From Candidatus Polarisedimenticolaceae bacterium (lineage in GTDB: Bacteria; Pseudomonadota; Gammaproteobacteria; Chromatiales; Chromatiaceae), in contig JAKISI010000004.1 in assembly GCA_021648685.1 (NCBI GenBank), positions 33,140 through 97,139 of the forward strand: 64,000 nt of DNA, read 5' to 3'. The notes under the pieces were generated by a model. It searched no databases. It saw only the letters and a list, made by a program, of their open reading frames with translations, and had not been told where the DNA came from. Positions 1-8,488 of this stretch are shown here, piece after piece; positions within the stretch are counted from its first letter, which is position 1, and each line of letters opens with the position of its first letter. The position numbers and the translations under genes are program-made.

Positions 1-1
1 G

Positions 2-604
2 GTACTTATCCCACTTTATCCGCTAGCTCTCCATGTTGGTATTTTTGCAGGTTCAGTGACGCCGGGTATTTTAGTGCTCTCGGTGCTGTTGCTATTGAGT
101 GGTGGCGGGCTGCTGATGAAGCAGGCTTATTCTGGCTGGGTATTGCTTTTATTGGGCGTTGGGCTGCTGATCTGCCAGGCTTACTATCAGTCTGCCGCGC
201 AAATGACGCTCTTTTTACCGCCTATCCTGATCAACCTTCTGCTGGGTTTTCTTTTTGCCAGGACATTGGGGGCAGATTCAACACCGCTCATCAGCGCCTT
301 TGCCAAAGTGGTGCATGGGCATGAACTGGATGAGATGACCCGACACTATACCCGTGCGGTAACCCGGTTATGGACTGGGCTGTTTGTACTGCTGGCTCTG
401 GGGTCTCTTCTGCTTGCGCTCTTTGCACCGCTGGAGATCTGGTCGCTGTTTACCAATTTTATTAACTACCTCCTGGTGCTGTTAATCTTTGTTATTGAGT
501 ATCAGGTCAGAATCCGCCATCTTCCACATCTCAAACATCCGGGTTTTATTGGCTTTATGCGTCTATTGGGGATGATTGACCTGCGTGCATTGTCAAAATC
601 ATGA
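2..604 (+). CDS. Integral membrane protein of aryl-polyene-type cluster (5' truncated)
   Basis: The reading frame is open to the left window edge, so the gene begins upstream. A GTG at 56 is in frame but lies inside a hydrophobic stretch and is probably not the start. About five further transmembrane segments follow, ending in a short basic tail. It resembles the COG4648-type membrane protein found next to the AMP-ligase in aryl-polyene clusters; its molecular role is not known to me. Its stop overlaps the ATG of the AMP-ligase gene (ATGA, 601-604), which suggests translational coupling. The family call is from general resemblance and gene order, so moderate confidence. Confidence 0.6.
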   Translation, partial: VLIPLYPLALHVGIFAGSVTPGILVLSVLLLLSGGGLLMKQAYSGWVLLLLGVGLLICQAYYQSAAQMTLFLPPILINLLLGFLFARTLGADSTPLISAFAKVVHGHELDEMTRHYTRAVTRLWTGLFVLLALGSLLLALFAPLEIWSLFTNFINYLLVLLIFVIEYQVRIRHLPHLKHPGFIGFMRLLGMIDLRALSKS

Positions 605-1935
605 GTAGCGGTTTTCTGTTATTTCAGCATGCACCGACCGATCCATTTGTCTGGCACAAGGGGAAGCCGATTACAGCAGCCGCTTTTCTGCATGATGTGA
701 TGGTGCTGGTTGAATCGCTACCGGAAAGGCGCTATCTGTTTAACCTCTGCGAGAATCGTTACCACTTTATGGTGGGCTTTGCAGCAGCGACGATAAAGGG
801 ACAGGTTAATCTGCTGCCACCCAACCGCACCCCTGACCTCATCAATGGACTGGCAGCGGTGTACACTGACAGTTACTGCCTGTCTGAGCAGACAATAGCC
901 GGAGTTGAGCTGCCATCGGCCAGGTTGCGGATAGAGACAGCGGGACAAGGTCATGTTGATCAGATTCCGGCTATTGACGGCGAGCAGCTGATTGCCATTG
1001 CCTTTACCTCTGGCAGTACAGGGGTGCCAAAACCCAATCCCAAGCAGTGGAAAGAGCTTGTAGTCGGCGCAGACAGCGCCATCTCGCGCTTCAATATCGT
1101 AGCGGGCAAGGTGTCGGCACTGGTTGCAACCGTGCCGCCTCAGCATATGTATGGCCTGGAGACCAGCCTGCTCATACCCTGGCAAGCGGGTGTTGCCGTG
1201 CATACCGGGCGCCCCTTTTTTCCTGCTGATGTGGCGGAGGCGTTGGCATCGGTGCCGAAGCCCCGGATCTTAATCACCACCCCATTGCATCTTCGGGCCT
1301 GTCTGAAAGCAGATTTGACCTGGCCTGAGTTGGGATTCATTATTTCAGCCACTGCACCACTCTCAGCTGATCTGGCGCAGCAGGTGGAAGAGCGGCTGGA
1401 TACGCAAGTTATGGAGATTTTTGGCTGCACCGAAGCAGGCTCCATTGCCTCCCGGCGCACAACAGAGGGCGGCTGCTGGCATCTCTATGATGGAATGTCA
1501 CTGCGGCTTTCTGGCCAGACGGGATATGTTGAGAGCGAGCAGCTACCTCAGCCGGTGCCATTAGGTGATCAGATCGAGGTGGTCGACCGTCAGCATTTCA
1601 GCCTGCTGGGACGCAATGAAGAGATGATCAATATTGCGGGTAAACGCGCCTGCCTGAGTGATCTGAACCATAAACTGAATGCCATTGCTGGTGTGGAGGA
1701 TGGGGCCTTCATCATGCCGGACAGCCTGGGTGTCAAGACCACACGTCTGGCCGCTTTTGTGGTTGCACCAACATTGGATGAGGCAACCGTTACGCAGCGT
1801 TTAAAGTGTGGAATAGATGCGGCATTCTTGCCACGTCCGCTGTATAAAGTAGATGCCCTGCCGCGCAATGAGACAGGAAAACTGCCGCGTGCCGCTTTAT
1901 TGAAACTGCTTGAGCAACATAAGGGCAACCAATAA
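601..1935 (+). CDS. AMP-dependent acyl/aryl ligase of aryl-polyene-type cluster
   Basis: An adenylate-forming enzyme of 444 residues, short for the family. The phosphate-binding motif TSGSTGVPKP lies near residue 140, an EIFGCTEAG-type A5 motif near residue 280, and the C-terminal catalytic lysine motif PRNETGKLPR near residue 425. In aryl-polyene systems this enzyme is thought to load an aromatic or fatty starter onto an acyl carrier protein. No carrier protein gene lies in this window; it would be expected upstream. Followed directly by the ketosynthase gene. The ligase family is clear; the exact substrate is inference. Confidence 0.8.
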   Translation: MSSGFLLFQHAPTDPFVWHKGKPITAAAFLHDVMVLVESLPERRYLFNLCENRYHFMVGFAAATIKGQVNLLPPNRTPDLINGLAAVYTDSYCLSEQTIAGVELPSARLRIETAGQGHVDQIPAIDGEQLIAIAFTSGSTGVPKPNPKQWKELVVGADSAISRFNIVAGKVSALVATVPPQHMYGLETSLLIPWQAGVAVHTGRPFFPADVAEALASVPKPRILITTPLHLRACLKADLTWPELGFIISATAPLSADLAQQVEERLDTQVMEIFGCTEAGSIASRRTTEGGCWHLYDGMSLRLSGQTGYVESEQLPQPVPLGDQIEVVDRQHFSLLGRNEEMINIAGKRACLSDLNHKLNAIAGVEDGAFIMPDSLGVKTTRLAAFVVAPTLDEATVTQRLKCGIDAAFLPRPLYKVDALPRNETGKLPRAALLKLLEQHKGNQ

Positions 1936-1952
1936 TGGGAGAAGGAGTACCT

Positions 1953-3143
1953 ATGCCAACCCGCCCCATTCGCATCACCGCTTACACCTTGACCAATGCG
2001 CTGGGGTCTGGTGTTGATGCCTCACTGCATGCGCTCCAGTCTGGCCAAAGTGGGTTGCGACCCTGTGACCTTCAGGATGTGGATCTATCGACATGGATTG
2101 GCCGGGTTGATGGTATTGAAGCGCAACCACTGCCCACAGCACTCTCCCGCTTTGAGTGCCGCAACAACCGTCTGGCTCATCTTGCACTGCAGGCGGATGA
2201 CTTCAGTGAGCAGATCAGCGCAGCGGTTCACCGATATGGTGCAGATCGGATCGGTCTGTTCATGGGCACCAGCACCTCTGGCATCAGTGCTACGGAAGAG
2301 GCCTACCGCCACCGTAATGAGCATGGTGATTTGCCGGATGAGTTCCAGCCCACCACAACCCACATCATCTACTCGATAACCGGTTTTGTGCGTAGCTGCC
2401 TGCAACTTAAAGGCGTTGCACTGACCGTATCCACCGCATGCTCATCCAGTGCCAAGGTATTTGCCACGGCGCAACGCTATCTTGAGGCGGGGCTGTGTGA
2501 CGCAGCAGTTGTGGGTGGCGTGGATTCACTCTGCCTGACCACGCTGTATGGTTTCCATGCGCTGGATCTGGTTTCGTCTGAACGCTGCAAGCCCTGGGAT
2601 GTTAACCGGGATGGCATCAATATTGGCGAAGGTGCGGGGTTTGCTTTGCTGGAACGGGAACAGGCTGGCGGGCAAGGATGCCTGCTGCTGGGTAGCGGCG
2701 AGAGCAGCGATGCCTACCATATGTCCACCCCGCATCCAGAGGGAAGGGGGGCAGCACTGGCGATGCGCCTGGCGCTGTCGCAGGCAGGAGTTGCCGCAGA
2801 TGAGGTGGGATATATCAATCTGCACGGTACCGCCACCCCCAGCAATGATGCCGCTGAAGATGCAGCGGTGATGCAGGTGTTTGGTAGAGAGACCCCATGC
2901 AGTTCAACCAAGGGCTGGACGGGGCATACCCTGGGGGCGGCGGGAGCCATTGAGGTTATCGTCACCTTGATGGCACTGGAGGCTGGTTATCTACCCTGTA
3001 GTCTGAATACAGAGCAGCCAGATAATAGATTGTCGGCAAATGTGCTGTTAGAGAGTGTGCAGCAAGAGATCACCTTCGCCATGAGCAACTCCTTTGGTTT
3101 TGGTGGCAACAACTGCAGTCTGCTGTTTGGGTGCGAGCGATGA
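1953..3143 (+). CDS. Beta-ketoacyl-ACP synthase (active KS)
   Basis: A FabF/FabB-type condensing enzyme of 396 residues. The catalytic triad is visible: Cys163 in TACSSS, His291 in LHGTATPSN and His325 in KGWTGHTLGAAG, with Lys320. I chose the ATG at 1953 because a strong ribosome site (GGAGAAGGAG, about 1937-1946) lies just before it; the in-frame ATG at 1935 would place that site inside the gene. It probably extends the polyene chain. The next gene encodes a ketosynthase-like protein without the active cysteine, so the two may form a KS/chain-length-factor pair, by analogy with aryl-polyene synthases. Confidence 0.88.
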   Translation: MPTRPIRITAYTLTNALGSGVDASLHALQSGQSGLRPCDLQDVDLSTWIGRVDGIEAQPLPTALSRFECRNNRLAHLALQADDFSEQISAAVHRYGADRIGLFMGTSTSGISATEEAYRHRNEHGDLPDEFQPTTTHIIYSITGFVRSCLQLKGVALTVSTACSSSAKVFATAQRYLEAGLCDAAVVGGVDSLCLTTLYGFHALDLVSSERCKPWDVNRDGINIGEGAGFALLEREQAGGQGCLLLGSGESSDAYHMSTPHPEGRGAALAMRLALSQAGVAADEVGYINLHGTATPSNDAAEDAAVMQVFGRETPCSSTKGWTGHTLGAAGAIEVIVTLMALEAGYLPCSLNTEQPDNRLSANVLLESVQQEITFAMSNSFGFGGNNCSLLFGCER

Positions 3144-3931
3144 AGCCGGTCTACATTGAGGCAATCGGCCTGATTGGCCCCGGTTTGGCAAGCTGGCAAC
3201 AGGCTGCTGCCATACTGGCGGATGATGGCGAATACCAAACCTGTGAGCTGCCGACACTGAAACCCGGCATGCTGAAACCCAACGAACGCAGACGCACCAC
3301 CCTGACCATCAAGCTGGCACTGCAAGCGGTGCAGGATGCGCTCGCATCAAACCGCTACCCTGATCTGAGTACCGTATTTGCCTCATCAGATGGTGACATG
3401 GATATTGTCGACCGTATCTGCCAGGCGCTCTGCCTGCCGGATCGCCCAGTCTCACCAACCTTTTTCCACAATTCGGTACATAATGCCCCGGCGGGATACT
3501 GCTCTATCGCAACGGGTTTCCATGCTCCCTCGACCAGCCTGTCGGGGCTGAATGGCAGCTTTGCAGTGGGGCTGCTGGATGCGGCTGTACAGGCCACGGT
3601 TGAGCAGCAACCTGTCATGCTGGTCTCCTATGATACTCCATGGCCGGGGGCGCTTAACCGGTTCAGAGCGCAGCGTTCCCCCTTTGGTGTAGCACTTGTT
3701 TTAAGCCCACAGGAAAGCGCTCAATCGGTTGTTGAGCTTACACTGTTGCCTGGAACAGGTGGTGATGAGAGCAAAATGGTGGATAGTGGGCTGGAGCAGT
3801 TACGGGTCCACACACCAGCCGCCAGCAGTCTGCCACTGCTGGAGGCAATTGCCCAAAACAGCACGGCGCGGCTGGTGCTGCCCTATCTGGTGGATGAGCA
3901 GATTGCAGTGGAGGTTAGGCCATGCCGTTAA
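3140..3931 (+). CDS. Ketosynthase-like chain-length-factor-type protein
   Basis: A protein of 263 residues resembling the N-terminal ketoacyl-synthase-like domain (Pfam Ketoacyl-synt_2 type). It has the conserved FHNSVHNAPAGY segment near residue 115 but no TACSSS cysteine motif, so it should not condense by itself. Start chosen at ATG 3140, which overlaps the stop of the ketosynthase gene (ATGA); an upstream GTG at 3131 is possible. Likely partner of the preceding ketosynthase in setting chain length, by analogy with aryl-polyene systems. Family call good, role inferred. Confidence 0.75.
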   Translation: MKPVYIEAIGLIGPGLASWQQAAAILADDGEYQTCELPTLKPGMLKPNERRRTTLTIKLALQAVQDALASNRYPDLSTVFASSDGDMDIVDRICQALCLPDRPVSPTFFHNSVHNAPAGYCSIATGFHAPSTSLSGLNGSFAVGLLDAAVQATVEQQPVMLVSYDTPWPGALNRFRAQRSPFGVALVLSPQESAQSVVELTLLPGTGGDESKMVDSGLEQLRVHTPAASSLPLLEAIAQNSTARLVLPYLVDEQIAVEVRPCR

Positions 3932-4356
3932 CGCCGGGCCAGCTGATCCCGCATGCAGGCAGTATGTGCCTGCTGGAGCAGATTGTGAACTGGGATCAAC
4001 AGCAGGTTGTCTGTTCTACAGGCTCACACAGGTCATTGAAAAATCCGCTACGCAGTAATGGTCAGTTGAGTGCCATTCATGCGATAGAGTATGGGGCGCA
4101 GGCTGTCGCTGTGCATGGGGGGTTGCTGGCGCAAGAGCGCAATGAAGCAATCCAGCCCGGTTATCTGGCAGCGCTGCGCCATATCAGGCTACACCAGTCA
4201 CGTCTGGATGAGATCGAGTCAGCGCTTACCGTGGAGGCAACACAGTTGCTCTGCGATGCGGGCAATCTGATCTACTCCTTCACGGTTAAGGCCGCTGATC
4301 AGGCTATTGCAGATGGGCGGGTTGTGGTGATTGTTCAATCGGAGGTCTCCACTTGA
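3922..4356 (+). CDS. 3-hydroxyacyl-ACP dehydratase (hotdog fold) of polyene cluster
   Basis: A 144-residue single hotdog-fold protein. The N-terminal IPHAG...LLEQI and central AIEYGAQAVAVHGGLLA segments match dehydratases of aryl-polyene clusters. It would remove water from the 3-hydroxyacyl-ACP made by the ketoreductase encoded next, giving the conjugated double bonds. The gene overlaps the preceding one by 10 bases and its stop overlaps the TTG start of the reductase gene. Catalytic residues are not certain from sequence alone. Confidence 0.78.
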   Translation: MPLTPGQLIPHAGSMCLLEQIVNWDQQQVVCSTGSHRSLKNPLRSNGQLSAIHAIEYGAQAVAVHGGLLAQERNEAIQPGYLAALRHIRLHQSRLDEIESALTVEATQLLCDAGNLIYSFTVKAADQAIADGRVVVIVQSEVST

Positions 4357-5072
4357 AAAGAGCACTGGTAACGGGCGGAAGTGGCGATATTGGTTCCGCC
4401 ATCTGCCAGCGTCTGGCGGCCGATGGTGTGCATGTCATCGTGCATGCCAATAGCAACCTGGCGCGCGCTGAGGCAGTTGCAGCTGAGATCAATGCCTCAG
4501 GCGGATCAGCTAAAAGCGTGCAGTTTGATGTGGTGGATGGTGCGGCAACAGAGCAGGCACTAGAGGGTTTGCTGGAGGCCGGGCCGATCCAGATCCTGGT
4601 CAACAATGCCGGTATCCATGAGGATGCACCGATGGCAGGCATGAGCCGTGAGCAGTGGCAGCGGGTGATCAATGTATCGCTGAATGGCTTCTTCAATGTA
4701 ACCCAACCACTGTTGATGCCGATGATGCGTACCCGCTGGGGGCGTATCATTAGCCTCTCATCGGTTGCCGGGGTGATGGGCAATCGGGGGCAGGCCAACT
4801 ATGCGGCGGCAAAATCCGGTCTGCATGGCGCCTCACGTTCATTGGCGATAGAGCTGGCCTCCAGGGGCGTTACGGTCAACGTGGTTGCGCCGGGCATTAT
4901 TCAGGGCAGCATGTCACAACAGGGTTTTAATAGTGAGCGCATCAAGCAACTGGTGCCAATGAAGCGGGCAGGAGAGCCGGAAGAGGTAGCCTCGCTGGTC
5001 AGTTTCCTGGCCTCAGATGAGTCGGGCTATATATCAGCTCAGGTGATCTCGATTAATGGAGCAATGTGCTGA
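4353..5072 (+). CDS. 3-oxoacyl-ACP reductase (FabG-type SDR) of polyene cluster
   Basis: A short-chain dehydrogenase/reductase of 239 residues: NADPH-binding TGGSGDIG at residues 7-14, NNAGI near residue 85 and the catalytic YxxxK as Tyr150/Lys154. It starts with TTG at 4353, supported by GGAGGT at 4341-4346 and by the usual N-terminus. It would reduce the ketoacyl chain during polyene synthesis. This is likely a cluster-specific paralogue; the housekeeping fabG would be elsewhere with the fab genes. High confidence in family, inferred role. Confidence 0.87.
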   Translation: MKRALVTGGSGDIGSAICQRLAADGVHVIVHANSNLARAEAVAAEINASGGSAKSVQFDVVDGAATEQALEGLLEAGPIQILVNNAGIHEDAPMAGMSREQWQRVINVSLNGFFNVTQPLLMPMMRTRWGRIISLSSVAGVMGNRGQANYAAAKSGLHGASRSLAIELASRGVTVNVVAPGIIQGSMSQQGFNSERIKQLVPMKRAGEPEEVASLVSFLASDESGYISAQVISINGAMC

Positions 5073-5825
5073 ATGAAGAGTTCTGATTGTGCTGTTGTCA
5101 TTCCAGCCTTTAATGAAGAGGCAACCATCCAGGCGCTGGTAAAGCGTGTTCTGTTGCAGGTAGAGCAGGTGATTGTAGTGGATGACGGCTCAACGGATGG
5201 CACCTGTGATGAGCTATCTGAGCTTGCTGTCACGGTACTGAAAAACGGCCAAAACAGAGGTAAGGCCGCCTCGCTACAGCATGGCTTTCAATATGCCATG
5301 CAGCAGGGTTGCAGCGCTGTCATTACGCTGGATGGCGATGGACAACATGCGCCAGAAGAGATCCCCCGTCTTTTGAAAGCGGCCTCAGACAGACCCGATA
5401 CCATCATCGTTGCAGCACGCCTGATCAACCGTGAAGCGGCCCCCCCGTTACGTCTGTTCGCCAATAAGTTTGCAGATTTCTGGGTCTCCTGGGCCTCAGG
5501 TTATCCGGTGGTTGATTCACAGTCTGGTTTTCGCCTCTACCCGGCAACCCTGTTAGATAGTGTTGCTCAGACTGATTGCCAAGCGGAAGGTTTTGTCTTT
5601 GAGAGCAAGATTTTTATTGAAGCTGCCAAGCGAGGCTTCTATAGTGTCGTGGTTCCAGTTGAATCTATCTATCTGCCAGATCGAAGAGAGAGCCACTACC
5701 GACCCTTCGGCGATACATCACGCATTGTTTTGATGATCGCCTGGCAGCTGTTCAAGCGGGGAGGCTATCTGCCGGGTTTGTTAAGAGCATTGGGCATTCT
5801 GGCGGATCCACGAGGGAATTTGTAG
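5073..5825 (+). CDS. Family 2 glycosyltransferase (dolichol-phosphate-mannose-synthase-like)
   Basis: A GT-A fold glycosyltransferase of 250 residues. Nucleotide-sugar binding is indicated by VVDDGSTDGT near residue 35 and the DGDGQHAPEE metal-binding motif near residue 88. No clear transmembrane segment is seen, so it probably acts at the cytoplasmic face of the inner membrane. The ATG follows the reductase stop with no gap, so it is part of the polyene operon and may decorate the polyene or a lipid carrier. The acceptor is unknown. Confidence 0.82.
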   Translation: MKSSDCAVVIPAFNEEATIQALVKRVLLQVEQVIVVDDGSTDGTCDELSELAVTVLKNGQNRGKAASLQHGFQYAMQQGCSAVITLDGDGQHAPEEIPRLLKAASDRPDTIIVAARLINREAAPPLRLFANKFADFWVSWASGYPVVDSQSGFRLYPATLLDSVAQTDCQAEGFVFESKIFIEAAKRGFYSVVVPVESIYLPDRRESHYRPFGDTSRIVLMIAWQLFKRGGYLPGLLRALGILADPRGNL

Positions 5826-5858
5826 AGATTTATCCCAATAATGAAAGGAGAACATCTA

Positions 5859-6269
5859 ATGGTAAAAGAGAGATATTTAAAACGGACTGCCTTTGTTTTG
5901 GTAGCGGCGGCTATGCTGATCCTGGTTGGATGTAAGTCAGCGCCAATATACAACGTTACAGATGTGCCTGTGGATACCTATACCAAGGATCTTACCGCTG
6001 AGAAGGTGAAGAAAGCGATTGTCAAGGCAGGTGTAGGCCTGGGGTGGCAGATCAAGGAGGAGGAGCCGGGTAAGCTTGTGGGCATCCTGTACCTGCGTAA
6101 ACACATGGCGAAGATTGATATCCCCTATTCAGCAAACGGCTACAGCCTGATCTATAAGGATAGCAATCAACTAAACTACGATGCAGAGAAGCAACAGATC
6201 CATAAAAATTACAACGGCTGGATTCAAAACCTGGATCGAGCCATCCAATCCCATCTGGTAGCCTTATAA
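5859..6269 (+). CDS. Small lipoprotein of unknown function
   Basis: A 136-residue protein with a lipoprotein signal peptide: basic N-terminus, hydrophobic core and lipobox LVGC with Cys25. Lys26 follows, so there is no Asp+2 retention signal and outer-membrane sorting is expected. I chose ATG 5859, preceded by AAAGGAG, over the in-frame ATG at 5841 that overlaps this ribosome site. The mature part is mixed alpha/beta with many Lys and Tyr. I do not recognise its function. It follows the polyene cluster by about 30 bases and may be co-transcribed. Confidence 0.7.
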   Translation: MVKERYLKRTAFVLVAAAMLILVGCKSAPIYNVTDVPVDTYTKDLTAEKVKKAIVKAGVGLGWQIKEEEPGKLVGILYLRKHMAKIDIPYSANGYSLIYKDSNQLNYDAEKQQIHKNYNGWIQNLDRAIQSHLVAL

Positions 6270-6283
6270 TTCAGGTGTAATGT

Positions 6284-6310
6284 CTGGGGCAAGGGATATC
6301 CCTGCCCCAG
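6284..6310 (+). terminator. GC-rich hairpin after lipoprotein gene
   Basis: CTGGGGC (6284-6290) pairs with GCCCCAG (6304-6310), and AGGGATATCCCT between them is itself palindromic. There is no T-tract, so it could be a weak terminator or an RNA-stabilising hairpin. It lies between the lipoprotein stop and the YdcF-family gene and probably marks the end of the polyene operon. Confidence 0.5.
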
Positions 6311-6323
6311 CTTCACATAACCA

Positions 6324-7001
6324 ATGCGCTTTGATCCCGAGCAGGGTGCGGTTGATTGGGATGGCCTCTGGACTCTGCTGCTCTCCCTCCTGATTATTGC
6401 AGTAACCGCTGCAATGCCCCTCTTTTTTACCTATCTTCATGTCCTGCGCATTGCACGTAACAGCCCGGAATGCGCAAATGCCTGTAGTGGCTGCTTTGTC
6501 TTTGGTAAAAAACTTGTGAATGGGGCGGTTGATGAGGAGTACCAGTTGCGCCTGGAGCGCGCCTTGCGGCTTATTCAGCAGCAACCCGAATGCCTGGTAC
6601 TGCTGCTGGGCGGCTCTACATCCGCAGGAGAACCCAGTGAAGCAGCGTCCGGGCTTCTCTATCTTCAGCAGCGAGCTCTTCCGGGGCAGCACAATATTCG
6701 CCTTGAAGAGCAGTCGAAAAACACCCTCGATAATCTACGTAATGCGCGGCAAATCCTGCAGCAAGAGCAGCTCAATCAAGTGGTACTGATCTCTAACCGC
6801 TACCATTTGGCGCGCTGTAGGTTGATTGCCAACAGCCTGAAAATCAAACATACCCTCTGTGCGGCCGAGCCGGTATTGAATATCAATCCTGAAATGCTGT
6901 TGAAGCTGTTTATTGAGGCCGCCTATATCCACTGGTTTGTGGTTGGAAAAACCTGGGCGCAACTTACTGGAAACAGGCGCATGCTGGCGCGCGTCACCTG
7001 A
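6324..7001 (+). CDS. YdcF/ElyC-family protein (DUF218)
   Basis: A 225-residue protein with one N-terminal transmembrane segment (about residues 17-42) and a DUF218 domain. Typical signatures are VLLLGGSTSAGEPSEA near residue 95, NTLDNLRNA near residue 135 and LISNRYHLARC near residue 155. ElyC and SanA relatives act in envelope integrity; the true substrate is unknown. It ends tail to tail with the folate cyclo-ligase gene, the two sharing 8 bases. Confidence 0.75.
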   Translation: MRFDPEQGAVDWDGLWTLLLSLLIIAVTAAMPLFFTYLHVLRIARNSPECANACSGCFVFGKKLVNGAVDEEYQLRLERALRLIQQQPECLVLLLGGSTSAGEPSEAASGLLYLQQRALPGQHNIRLEEQSKNTLDNLRNARQILQQEQLNQVVLISNRYHLARCRLIANSLKIKHTLCAAEPVLNINPEMLLKLFIEAAYIHWFVVGKTWAQLTGNRRMLARVT

Positions 7002-7593
7002 ATTTGTATGTAGCATAAATTCTGCTCTCAGTGACCACTCCTTGCAGCGGAATATCCCAGGGATGAACGGGCAGTTGATCTGCTTTTTGGCAATCATGCG
7101 CGACACCAATCAAACATGGCGATTGCCATCGGCTGCGTGTTCGAAGAAAGCTCAGGGTGCGGTCATAGTAACCGCCGCCCATACCCAGGCGATTACACTC
7201 TGCATCAAATGCAACCAGTGGCATCAGGATAAGATTCAGCCCCCAGGGTTTTATCGGCGGGTGCTTGCGATGGTCAGGCTCATGGATGCCAAAACGGTTG
7301 GGCATGAGCCGGTCACCAGGCCGGTACCTGCAAAACCAAAGTGTGTACTTTGGACCTTTGTGGATGACCGGCAGGAAACACTCCTTACCCATGCTGTGGG
7401 CACGGCAGAGGATCGGGGCAAGGTCTATTTCGCCATCGGCACAGAGATAGAAGGCGATACGCTGGCTGCGTAGAAAAAACGCGGAACGGGCAAGTCGCCC
7501 GGCAACACTCTGGCTGTGTGATTTTTGCTGTTGAGCCGACAGGGATAGGCGCTGCGCACGTATCTGTTGGCGCAGCTGCTTTGGATCATACAT
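6994..7593 (-). CDS. fau: 5-formyltetrahydrofolate cyclo-ligase
   Basis: Converts 5-formyl-THF to 5,10-methenyl-THF with ATP. The 199-residue protein has the family hallmark GMGGGYYDRTL near residue 137 and an N-terminal R-QQIRAQR-LS segment. It lies downstream of zapA and 6S RNA on the minus strand, the conserved gammaproteobacterial zapA-ssrS-fau (ygfA) order, and is probably read from the 6S promoter. Its 3' end overlaps the convergent YdcF-family gene by 8 bases. Confidence 0.93.
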   Translation of the reverse strand: MYDPKQLRQQIRAQRLSLSAQQQKSHSQSVAGRLARSAFFLRSQRIAFYLCADGEIDLAPILCRAHSMGKECFLPVIHKGPKYTLWFCRYRPGDRLMPNRFGIHEPDHRKHPPIKPWGLNLILMPLVAFDAECNRLGMGGGYYDRTLSFLRTRSRWQSPCLIGVAHDCQKADQLPVHPWDIPLQGVVTESRIYATYKFR

Positions 7594-7609
7594 GGGTGGT
7601 GATGTTGAG

Positions 7610-7807
7610 ATAAGCGGTGCCCCCCACCTGTGTCGTCGCGAACCTTTGTTCTTGAACCTGTAGGTTCAAGTGGGATCATCAAGAACGCATCAGGCTTCCC
7701 ACTACGAGGCGGGCATGCACAACAGCGCTGCAATCATAATCCCAAGGCATCAATTAGGCTCAAGAAAATACCCAGCCACTAACGGGCACTGCAGGGGACA
7801 CCGCTAC
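7610..7807 (-). ncRNA. ssrS: 6S RNA
   Basis: Regulatory RNA that binds sigma-70 RNA polymerase in stationary phase. The minus-strand transcript would begin near 7807 with TAGCGGTGTCCCC and end near 7611 with GGGGCACCGCTTA, so the two ends pair into the closing stem. Near the 3' side, CTTGAACC and GGTTCAAG (about 7652-7671) form the hairpin also present in Escherichia coli 6S RNA, followed by the shared GCGACGACAC segment. Length is about 197 nt. A -10-like TATAGC lies about 10 bases before the proposed 5' end. Position between zapA and fau is the conserved location. Ends are approximate. Confidence 0.87.
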
Positions 7808-7828
7808 TGTAGGCTATACCCTATTGGC

Positions 7829-8143
7829 TCAAAGTTCCAGCTGGTTTGTGGAATTTAGTGCAATTTCAATTTTGCTTTGCAGCGCCTTGATCCGTTTTCC
7901 GGCGCTCTGGCTGCTGCTCTCTTTCTGGATTTGCTGGCCTAAAAGCTCATGCGCAAGATTGAGTGCTGCCATTACCGCAATGCGATCCGTGCCGATCACC
8001 TTGCCGGTGCTGCGGATCTCCCGCATCTTGTCATCCAGGAAACGAACGGACTCCAGCAGTGAGGCTCTGTCGTCCGGCTCACAGGAGATGCGGTAATCCT
8101 TATCCAGGATCTGTACGGTGACGGGTGTGGACTCTTGCTTCAT
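7829..8143 (-). CDS. zapA: Cell division protein ZapA
   Basis: A 104-residue Z-ring-associated protein that cross-links FtsZ filaments. The N-terminal VTVQILDKDYRISCEPDDRASLLESV segment is split here as VQILDKDYRISC plus DDRASLLES, typical of ZapA, followed by IGTDRIAVMAALNLAHELL and a coiled-coil C-terminus. Its ATG overlaps the stop of the preceding ZapB-like gene (ATGA). Placement upstream of 6S RNA is conserved. Confidence 0.93.
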   Translation of the reverse strand: MKQESTPVTVQILDKDYRISCEPDDRASLLESVRFLDDKMREIRSTGKVIGTDRIAVMAALNLAHELLGQQIQKESSSQSAGKRIKALQSKIEIALNSTNQLEL

Positions 8144-8373
8144 GATTCCTCTTCCATGGATTTGAGGCGCATGATGATGCCTTCGACCCGATTCTTTGCC
8201 AACTCTGTTTTCTCAATGAGATCAGCGCGTTCGGCCATCAGACTATCCTGTTGGGAGCGCAGTGAATGATTTTCATCCTTGAGCTGTGTACAGGCACGGA
8301 TAAGCTCCTCGACCCGAACCTCCAGTTTTTTTAGATCAAGTTCCATGGCTTGGCTGTCGGTAGTGTGGTTCAT
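8140..8373 (-). CDS. Small coiled-coil ZapB-like protein (TIGR02449 type)
   Basis: A 77-residue, almost entirely heptad-patterned coiled coil, as in the small TIGR02449 proteins encoded just before zapA in many gammaproteobacteria. The start could also be the ATG at 8346, giving 68 residues, nearer the usual family length. Likely a cell-division accessory acting with ZapA; the role is inferred from position and coiled-coil nature. Confidence 0.8.
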   Translation of the reverse strand: MNHTTDSQAMELDLKKLEVRVEELIRACTQLKDENHSLRSQQDSLMAERADLIEKTELAKNRVEGIIMRLKSMEEES

Positions 8374-8488
8374 GGATCCAATATAGAGCGCACTTAGCAG
8401 TGGGTCAACGGTTTAGATGAGTGTTATTATGCCCCGCGCATCCAGACCGGGTGCTATCGACCACAGAGACCTGACCTTATCCTCCGAC

